A stretch of DNA of 64,000 bases. Source: Polytrichum commune (taxonomy: Eukaryota > Streptophyta > Polytrichopsida > Polytrichales > Polytrichaceae). The stretch covers positions 7,316,501 through 7,380,500 of the forward strand of contig OX485805.1 of assembly GCA_950295325.1 (NCBI GenBank), in the 5' to 3' direction. This document shows positions 56,601 to 64,000 of the stretch, one piece after another. Numbering within the stretch: the first letter of the stretch is position 1; each line of letters opens with the position of its first letter. The notes under the pieces were generated by a model. It had not been told where the DNA came from. It made no database searches and saw only the letters and a list, made by a program, of their open reading frames with translations. The translations under genes and the position numbers were made by a program.

Positions 56601-57487
56601 CATGTAGATTTAATGAATACCACGACTTCTTCGAATGTTGAGATTTCTTGCACCTTTTAATTTTAGAGGGAGTCAAAATGTCTTGGTACTGTTCGAGCGG
56701 CATAAGTCCATACTTCTGCACCCTAAATAGAGTGTGAACTGTGTTCGTCTTGACGTGAGAGTCTTTCGTATGTCTACAAGTAACAATCATAGATTAAAGA
56801 CAAGGACAACATAATATATGTACATTACATAGATGAAAACCTTACATAATGGACTTACAAAACTTACTTGTTGATATTATGCATAACTTGCATAACAACA
56901 CCAATTTTTCCCTTCGTGTCAAAGAGGATGCTATCCACCAAAAAATGCCATGCCTCTTCTGTTTTGTGAAGTCGTTCAATATGATTCAACCAAGCCTGCC
57001 GCCGATGGTTCCCGTCACAAACAAAGAACATCAAATTCTTAAAACTGGCTAACTCCGGAATGGACAGAAGAAAGGAGTTGAATTCTTCATTTTTGACACT
57101 CCAAATGGGACCCCACGATGCCTTATCAGCTTCTGTAACCTCATGTGTTTTGCCTTCTTCATCTGTTATTGTGACATAAAATACTGAGGCACCCTCTCTA
57201 TACCCATGCACAAACTCCTGCTCCAATTTAGCAAGATCACTTGGGAGAGTTGGCCTCACCATAGGCATGGCCAACATTCTGCATAACGGAATATGGAACC
57301 TGGAGGAACTCAGGGGTTGGACTCTCAGTCCATAAATTGTGGCAACGGAATTAAGTTTCTGTCGGGTCTTGATATCATCTTCATCCCCTTCATATCGATC
57401 TCTATCTCCAAGCCCCTCTTCATCCTCATCCTGACCCTCTCCAGAATACTCTAGAGAAAACAGAGAAAGAGCAGGAACATCCTCCAT
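50611..57487 (-). CDS. ParB-like / amino-methyltransferase-like multidomain gene (11 exons, two TAGs and one frameshift)
   Basis: Exons (minus strand): 57487-56868, 56773-56578, 56423-56233, 56144-55926, 55741-55518, 53145-52458, 52201-52190, 52099-51752, 51512-51239, 51144-50940, 50842-50611, ending TGA. All junctions are GT-AG and the phases match throughout, giving about 1,069 residues. Exon 1 has an acidic stretch and then a ParB-like segment with LMFFVCDGNHRRQAW. Exon 6 encodes a Lys/Glu-rich coiled coil. Exon 8 has CVDLILADIPEG, at the place of the DPPY motif of N4/N6 amino-methyltransferases; exon 9 has GDVVLDCTAATG, at the place of their SAM-binding LDPFxGSGT loop. Motif IV before motif I is the beta-class order. 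Disruptions: TAG at 55592-55594 and 51761-51763, and one missing base in an A-run of exon 3. A TTTTGCAG acceptor just upstream of the ATG suggests a 5' intron. Catalysis is doubtful because DPPY has become DIPE. Confidence 0.7.
52190..52201 (-). other. 12-nt micro-exon of the ParB/methyltransferase-like gene
   Basis: GTACCAGTTCAG (VPVQ) lies between TTTTTAG and GTAATTTT. It joins the coiled-coil exon (ends VIK, phase 0) to the methyltransferase exon (starts HSKSKARF, phase 0) without changing frame. It could be optional, since skipping it keeps the frame. Confidence 0.5.
53236..53290 (-). repeat. Partial duplicate of an exon end on the far side of satellite A
   Basis: AGTACTCTTCGCACAATTAA followed by GTCAGTCCCGT matches the end of the exon at 55518-55560 (AGTACTCTTCGCACAATCAA, GTCAGTCCCGT). 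The preceding GGTAAAGGAGAGAA is shared with the start of the intron. The satellite array is thus bounded on both sides by copies of the same exon-intron junction. Confidence 0.75.
53270..55490. repeat. Satellite A: 38-bp tandem array inside an intron
   Basis: The unit ACCTCATATCTAACCTCACA + TCAGATTACACATACATA is 38 bp, in some 50 copies with point changes and small gaps. A sequence from satellite B (dyad CTCGGTCCCGAG) interrupts the array near 53926, 54812 and 55198. A longer period of about 887 bp is visible because the stretch 53780-54030 is closely repeated at 54680-54910. The whole array lies within the intron between the exons ending at 55518 and starting at 53145. Confidence 0.9.
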
Positions 57488-57539
57488 TGCGTTGTTCTCT
57501 ACCTGCAAAATAAATGTACTAGTTAATTAAGGAGACAAC

Positions 57540-57754
57540 GGATTACCCAAACCTAACCTCATCTCTAACCTCACATCAGATTACACATACCTAACCTCAT
57601 ATCAGAGCTCACATCAGATTACACAAACCTAACCTCATATCTAACCTCACAGTAGATTACACATACCTAACCTCATATCTGACCTCACATCAGATTACAC
57701 AAACCTAACCTCATATCTAACCTCACATCAGATTACACATACATAACGTCATAT
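57540..57754. repeat. Satellite A block upstream of the ParB-like gene
   Basis: Five to six copies of the 38-bp ACCTCATATCTAACCTCACA unit directly next to the first coding exon of the ParB-like gene, grading into satellite B. Confidence 0.85.
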
Positions 57755-60380
57755 CTGACCTCATATCATAATACACTTTTTACACACAAATTTGTTCCAA
57801 AAAGAGTGTCTCGGTCCTGAGACACTCATACTCACAACTAGAAAAACATTTCAGACCTATCTATCCTCATATCAAAATACACTTTTTACATACAAATATG
57901 TTCCAAAAAGAGTGTCTCGGTCCCGAGACACTCATTCTCCCAACTAGAAAAACATTCCAGACCTATCTATCCTCATATCAAAATACATTTTTTACACACA
58001 AATCTGTTCCAAAAAGAATGTCTCGGTCCTGAGACACTCATACTCACAACTAGAAAAACATTCCAGACCTATCTATCCTCATATCAAAATACATTTTTTA
58101 CACACAAACCTGTTAAAAAAAAAGTGTCTCGGTCCCGAGACACTTATACTCACAACTAGAAAAACATTCCAGGCCTATCTATCCTCATATTAGAATACAT
58201 TTTTTACACGCAAATCTGTTCCAAAAACAGTGTCGCGGTCCCGAGACACTCATACTCACAACTAGAAAAACATTTCAGACCTATCTATCCTCATATCAGA
58301 ATACACTTTTTACACACAAATCTGTTCCAAAAAGAATGTCTCGGCCCGAGACACTCATACTCACAACTAGAAAAACATTTCAGACCTATCTATCCTCATA
58401 TCAAAATACACTTTTTACACACAAATATGTTCCAAAAAGAGTGTCTCGGTCCCGAGACACTCATACTCACAACTAGAAAAACATTTGAGACCTATCTATC
58501 CTCATATCAAAATACACTTTTTACACACAAATCTGTTCCAAAAAGAGTGTCTCGGTCCCGAGACACTCATACTCACAACTAGAAAAACATTTCAGACCTA
58601 TCTATCCTCACATCAAAATACATTTTTTACACACAAATCTATTCCAGAAAGAGTGTCTCGGTCCCGAGATACTCATACTCACAACTAGAAAAACATTTCA
58701 CACCTATCTATCCTCATAAAAAAAAAAAAATTTTACACACAAATCGGTTCCAAAAAGAATGTCTCGGTCCCGAGACACTCATACTCACAACTAGAAAAAC
58801 ATTTCAGACCTATCTATCCTCACATCAAAATACATTTTCTACACACAAATCTATTCCAGAAAGAGTGTCTCGGTCCCGAGATACTCATACTCACAACTAG
58901 AAAAACATTTCACACCTATCTATCCTCATAAAAAAAAAAAATTTTTACACACAAATCGGTTCCAAAAAGAATGTCTCGGTCCCGAGACACTCATACTCAC
59001 AACTAGAAAAACATTTCAGACCTATCTATCCTCACATCAAAATACATTTTCTACACACAAATCTATTCCAGAAAGAGTGTCTCGGTCCCGAGATACTCAT
59101 ACTCACAACTAGAAAAACATTTCACACCTATCTATCCTCATATCAAAATACACTTTTTACACACAAATCTGTTCCAAAAAAAATGTCTCGGCCCGAGACA
59201 CTCATACTCACAACTAGAAAAACATTTCACACCTATCTATCCTCATATCAAAATACACTTTTTACACACAAATCTGTTCCAAAAAGAGTGTCTCGGTCCC
59301 GAGACACTTATACTCACAACTAGAAAAACATTCCAGGCCTATCTATCCTCATATCAAAATACATTTTTTACACACAAATCTATTCCAAAAAGAGTGTCGC
59401 GGTCCCGAGACACTCATACTCACAACTAGAAAAACATTTCAGACCTATCTATCCTCATATCAGAATACACTTTTTACACACAAATCTGTTCCCAAAAGAA
59501 TGTCTCGGCCCGAGACACTCATACTCACAACTAGAAAAACATTTCAGACCTATCTATCTTCATATCAAAATACACTTTTTACACACAAATCTGTTCCAAA
59601 AAGAGTGTCTCGGTCCCGAGACACTCATACTCACAACTAGAAAAACATTCCAGACCTATCTATCCTCATATCAAAATACACTTTTTACACACAAATCTGT
59701 TCCAAAAAGAGTGTCTCGGTCCCGAGACACTCATACTCACAACTAGAAAAACATTTCAGACCTATCTATCCTCACATCAAAATACATTTTTTACACACAA
59801 ATCTATTCCAGAAAGAGTGTCTCGGTCCCGAGATACTCATACTCACAACTAGAAAAACATTTCAGACCTATCTATCCTCATGTCAAAATATATTTTTTAC
59901 ACACAAATCTGTTCCAAAAAGAATGTCTCGGTCCCGAGACACTCATACTCACAAGTAGAAAACAATTTGAGACCTATCTATCCTCACATCAGATTACCTT
60001 TACATACCTCATATCTAACCTCACATTAGATTACACATACATAATGTCATATCTGACCTCATATCATAATACACTTTTTACATACAAATATGTTCCAAAA
60101 AAAATGTCTCGGTCTCGAGACACTCATACTCACAACTAGAAAAGCATTTCAGACCTATCTATCCTCATATCAAAATACACTTTTTACACACAAATCTGTT
60201 CCAAAAAGAGTGTCTCGGTCCCGAGACACTCATATTCACAACTAGAAAAACATTTCAGACCTATCTATCCTCATATCAAAATATACTTTTTACACACAAA
60301 TCTGTTCCAAAAAGAGTGTCTCGGTCCCGAGACACTCATACTCACAAGTAGAAAACAATTTCAGACCTATCTATCCTCAC
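57755..60380. repeat. Satellite B: 106-bp tandem array with a dyad core
   Basis: The monomer is 106 bp, for example from the dyad at 58441 to that at 58547. About 21 copies run without a break to about 59985, then further copies mix with satellite A. Each has GAGTGTCTCGG-TC-CCGAGACACTC, two 11-base arms in perfect dyad around 2 bp, followed by CATACTCACAACTAGAAAAA and CAGACCTATCTATCCTCATA. The arms are well conserved; rare variants (GTCGCGG, TCCTGAG, loss of TC) occur. No coding potential. Confidence 0.92.
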
Positions 60381-60985
60381 ATCAGATTACACAAACCTAG
60401 CCTCATATCTAACGTCACATTAGATTACACATACCTAACCTCATATCTAACCTCACATCTGATTACATATACCTAACCTCATATCTAACCTCACATCTGA
60501 TTACACATACCTAACCTCATATCTAACCTCACATCTGATTACACATACTTAACCTCATATCTAACCTCACATCTGATTACACATACATAACCTCTTATCT
60601 AACCTCACATCAGATTACCTTTACATACCTCATATCTAACCTCACAGCAGATTACACATACATAACCTCCTATCTGACCTCATATCAGAATACACTTTTT
60701 ACACACAAATTTGTTCCAAAAAAAGTGTCTCGGTCCTGAGACACTCACACTCACAACTAGAAAAAAATGTCAGACCTATGTAACCCCACATCAGATTACA
60801 CATACCTAACCTCATATCTAACCTCACATCTGATTACACATACCTAACCTCATATCTAACCTCACATCAGATTACACACACATAACCTCATATCTGGCCT
60901 CACATCAGATTACACATACATAACCTCCTATCTGACCTCATATCATAATACACTTTTTACACACAAATCTATTCCAACAAGAAAC
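60381..60985. repeat. Mixed satellite A and B
   Basis: Mainly 38-bp satellite A units (CCTCATATCTAACCTCACAT) with one more satellite B dyad near 60726. The array ends at about 60985. Confidence 0.85.
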
Positions 60986-61109
60986 ACTATATTCGTTAAA
61001 TTGAGACTTTTTGGGCATTTTGAGACATTCACATAAATAAGAACAAGGATAAATAGAACACATATTGGAGAAAGTTGTAAGATGCGAACACTTTGAAGCG
61101 GGTGTTTAG

Positions 61110-61420
61110 ACCAAGAACCCCATTAATATCTCATATTCGTGATTGTTTAGGGTGAGCAATCCAAACCTTAGGCCACGTTGAATGGGAAATCTTAAAACAT
61201 TCATATTATCACACACAAAATATGAGAGCTTGTATGAATATGGTTTAGGCAGCGCAATCCAAACCATAGATCATATTGAAGGGGAGATATGTCAAGCAAT
61301 ATAATATAACATACAAAATATTCCAAACTCATATTTGTGATGGTTTAGGTAGGGCAATGCAAACCTTAGACCATATTGAAGGGGAAATCATGTGACAATT
61401 ATATTATTGCAAAAAAAACA
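61110..61420. repeat. Imperfect tandem repeat, unit about 100-115 bp, three copies
   Basis: A phrase like GTTTAGG.AG.GCAATCCAAACC followed by TAG(A)CCATATTGAAGGGGAAAT occurs near 61147, 61243 and 61348. No coding sequence. Confidence 0.6.
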
Positions 61421-61522
61421 TACAAAGTATGGCATGTAAAATGCATAGCATGCTAACACCACACATCCATTGGATAGTGCGACCCAAAATCATATTGCCT
61501 ATGGCCCAAAACCCTACGCCTA

Positions 61523-62332
61523 CTATGACCTATCTAGCCTCGGAGATTGCCTCTTTTCTTTTGTTTTTTTTTCTTTTGCCTCTTTTTCTTTTGCATCTTT
61601 TTCTTTTGCTGCGGCTTCTTTTGCTCGCATTGCTTCAACATTCCTGAAAATCTCCGCCCCGCGACTATAGCCATTCTTGGGGTGACCGCCATCAATAACA
61701 CATTTTGGATTCCGTCGGCCGCCCGAATTATACGACGAAGAATTCGAATACGATGAAGTGGACTGTCTTGCATTTCTGGTCATGGAGTAGAAACGCTCCA
61801 ACTCGACGGACACACTAGCCCGCATAGGTTTACGGGTGGGAGCAACCTGCAACGTGTGAATGCAAGAACACACGTGTTAGTTTAGGGAGGAAGACCCAAA
61901 CGTGTCACACGTTCATTTTTTAAGTGCGGGATGATTGTAATGCGCGGTTAACCATGTTTTGGGGGGGGGGGGTTTCACCTTGTCACCGGGGGCGTTCCCG
62001 TCGGAGTTGGCGAGGAAGGGCAAGGCGTCCCGCAAAGGAATAGGAAGGGTTCCACTCTTCGTTGGCCGAGCGTCCATCCGCAGCCGCCGTTGAGGTGTAA
62101 TACTGCCGCCGGGCCGAGAGGGGGATGTCCGGACGCATTTGCGATTTATGCCCTTGAGCGGCGACGGGGACGGAGATCGCCGGAAGATTTGCTTGGGTGG
62201 GGGGCTATCGACGACACCGGCGTCAATAGGCTCCTTGGAGTAGTCGATGGTGGACGCGGCATCGTAGACGGTCTCGTAGAAGAAGCTCCCCAAGTTTGAT
62301 TCGCTGACGATCTCAATCGAGGGCTCCAAACG
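61523..62332 (-). CDS. Unknown gene, two exons (5' part not located)
   Basis: Exon 61979-62332 begins after a CATCAG acceptor (RLEPSIEIVSESNLGSFFYE) and ends NAPGDK at a GTGAAA donor, phase 0. Exon 61523-61846 begins after TTGCAG (VAPTRKPMRASVSVELERFY) and ends RLDRS-TAG. The product so far is 225 residues: Ser/Pro/Arg-rich (FRRSPSPSPLKG), probably disordered, with a C-terminal Lys/Glu/Ala coiled coil (AKEKDAKEKEAKEKK). No family was recognised; phosphorylation-type SP sites suggest a nuclear or cytoskeletal protein. An ATG-bearing exon must lie to the right of 62332. It could in principle be a 5' part of the ParB-like gene, but its end does not splice in phase to it. Confidence 0.5.
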
Positions 62333-62399
62333 CTGATGGCAAAATTAAAACAAACAAAACCCAAGGGGAGGGGGGGAGGGGGAAACATGTGAAAATCGA

Positions 62400-63250
62400 T
62401 ATACATTTGAGGCATAATATATCACACAAATGGCACACCATATACTATCTCAAATGAGTTTATTATATTTTGCGTGAGAGTACAACTCTCTGTACATATA
62501 GTCCCTCGGATCCATGTATCTTTCGCCTATCGGATTACAACTAAGGAACCGGGGCACGGGTAGTCCGCTCCCCACGAGCGTTTGAAGGTACTTAAGTAGG
62601 GGGAAAGTTAGTATGCGAGCAGAGAGCAGAGAGCAGAGAGCGGAGAGCAAAAAATGGAGAGCGGAGAACTCAATTTGAGACATGAATTAAGAGGAAAAGT
62701 GCACCTATAACCGCGGGATTTACTGAAAATATCAAACTATTTTTAGAAAAGTTTAAGGTTTAGGTACTCTATTACCGTGGAAATAGGCCAACATTTCCTG
62801 ATTCATAACGTTTATAGATTTTTGAAACATAGAAATATTTTAATAAAATACAAAATTAGGGCTTACATCAGCATGACATCACCAAGACAATATCCAAACA
62901 CGTGTACTATAGCAAATATTATTGTAAATTAAAAACATTTACTATTTGAAGTAAACACAAAGGAGGTCTGTTAAAATATTTTCTCCACATAATTTGAGAG
63001 AATTATTATGTATAACTGCAGGAACATTTGTTTAATATTCTATTTTCTGATGTCATAATATTATCCTCAATTTCTCATTTATAATTTAATAAACATGGAG
63101 ATTTTTTATTTTTGCATGATTTAATTGTTGAGCATTGTTTTCCCATTCCACCACTATAATTTCAATTTTATATTATGATTATCTTCAAATTTGATTTTTT
63201 AGAATTTTTTTTGCTTCGTATTTAATAATCCTATGTCATCATCTTCAAAC
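62400..63250. other. AT-rich non-coding stretch
   Basis: No gene is supported. GAGAGC(A/G) heptamers lie at about 62618-62665. From 62700 the sequence is very AT-rich. Confidence 0.4.
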
Positions 63251-63254
63251 TACT

Positions 63255-64000
63255 AGATTCAAGTGTAAAGGAGTCCAGTTCATAGAATAATACAATCCAA
63301 AGCATAGAATAACTCATCCTCACTCTTCGAAGCACTCTGATCTATGAATATGAGTACTCTTGGATCGTATCTTTGACGTGGACTAGAAGAGACACTACAA
63401 CTATGGAAGGAGTCTTTGGCATAAGCTACTGCCATATCCTCTGCATAACAAGGAAATTTCGCATGTTATAACTAGAAGGTGAGCCGTAGTCTACGCAGCA
63501 TAGGCCTGGAACCATCAGACTGTAGCAACAAAGACCAAATTACGATTGTTAGAATCCTTCCAATTAAATGCAACATATTCAAAATACAATTTTCAGATGA
63601 CAAAAGACTTACTCACATAGATTAACTACACCCTGTTGAGGAGGGGTATCTTCGTTGTCGTCAAGGTCTACAATGTGGGTTGGATCGACCCCCTGACACT
63701 CCGACGCTGCGACCTGAAGTGGCTGCAGGAGTTTTTCAATTCGTACATTTCCTTGTCTCCCTCAAGTACCACTATTGCCCTGTTAGTAGAGTGTGCTGCA
63801 AGAACCAAGGCACCTACAAAGACCCAAACAAAGGAATTAGTCGCATGTGATTGAATTGGCTAAGTCTAAAGACATGGTAATTTTGAACAAATTACTCATA
63901 CCAGTTCTAGCAGTGAGTTCACATATAATCCCCCCTGGAGGGCTAAGGCCACTAATCAGAAGTTGGAGCAGGGATACTGCCTTCTCCTTTGGGCCCCTCC
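63255..64000 (-). pseudogene. Diverged paralogue of the ParB/methyltransferase-like gene, 3' part (runs off the window)
   Basis: The exon at 63902 to beyond 64000 encodes RGPKEKAVSLLQLLISGL and GGIICELTARTG, matching RGPREKSTLLMQMLIQSS and GDVVLDCTAATG of the gene at 50.6 kb. Both end in phase 1 at the same residue. The next exon (from 63813) reads ALVLAAHSTNRAIVVLEGD, matching SSIHASRNVERHIVALEAD. The frame then shifts near 63750, continuing as IEKLLQPLQVAASECQG. A last exon around 63260-63500 has VDYGSPSSYN and, in another frame, FPCYAEDMAVAYAKDSF, matching YGPMSYSS and LPSYANDTAIELASGSY. The frameshifts suggest a pseudogene, although the right part is outside the window. Confidence 0.6.

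Noticed and set aside
61470..61756. Plus-strand Phe-rich hydrophobic frames resembling a membrane protein
   Set aside because: They are the complement of a Lys/Glu-rich coiled-coil exon on the minus strand that has proper splice sites.

Overview
The window looks like nuclear DNA of a streptophyte plant, most likely a bryophyte. It is about 40% GC by eye and has spliced genes with GT-AG introns, plant-type CBL and ETF-alpha fragments, and a disease-resistance gene that joins a protein kinase, NB-ARC and LRRs, an architecture reported mainly from mosses. The species cannot be fixed from the sequence. Mobile elements, their relics and satellite arrays make up most of the window; little of it is clearly intact host gene.

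Layout. 1-6.34 kb: a Ty3/gypsy-like retrotransposon, cut by the window edge, with the order gag - protease - cytosine-5 DNA methyltransferase - linker - RT - RNase H - integrase - PHD finger. 6.35-13.7 kb: gene-poor, with a MITE-like inverted repeat, an eroded hAT relic and a 430-bp inverted-repeat element. 13.72-19.77 kb: a hAT transposon with 18-bp terminal inverted repeats, a long transposase frame, and pieces of two host genes (CBL calcium sensor and ETF-alpha) in the same interval. 20-24.8 kb: minisatellites, a possible first exon, a chimeric gene-fragment locus and a predicted membrane-protein gene. 24.84-31.91 kb: a second LTR retrotransposon with 975-bp LTRs that look identical, a 5-bp target duplication and an initiator-Met-tRNA primer site, but a ruined interior. 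It sits just behind a splice donor of the membrane-protein gene. 32-35.5 kb: a triplicated exon/intron block, then little. 35.7-41.4 kb: the kinase-NB-ARC-LRR gene, with about 30 near-identical 72-bp LRR units and several disabling changes. 41.4-50.2 kb: repeat-derived DNA, including an inverted pair of LTR-like arms around a retroviral-type primer site. 50.6-57.5 kb, minus strand: an 11-exon gene for a protein of about 1,070 residues, with a ParB-like segment near the N terminus, a coiled coil, and a C-terminal region laid out like a beta-class (N4/N6 amino) DNA methyltransferase. One of its introns holds a 2.2-kb satellite array. 57.5-61 kb: a 106-bp satellite with a strong dyad, mixed with the 38-bp satellite. 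61.5-62.3 kb: two exons of an unknown gene. 63.25-64 kb: the 3' part of a diverged paralogue of the ParB/methyltransferase-like gene, continuing past the window.

The most interesting items are (i) the retrotransposon that carries both a DNA methyltransferase and a PHD chromatin reader, and (ii) the plant gene family that joins a ParB-like module to an amino-methyltransferase-like module. Both are inferences from motifs and gene models read by eye; no database search was possible.
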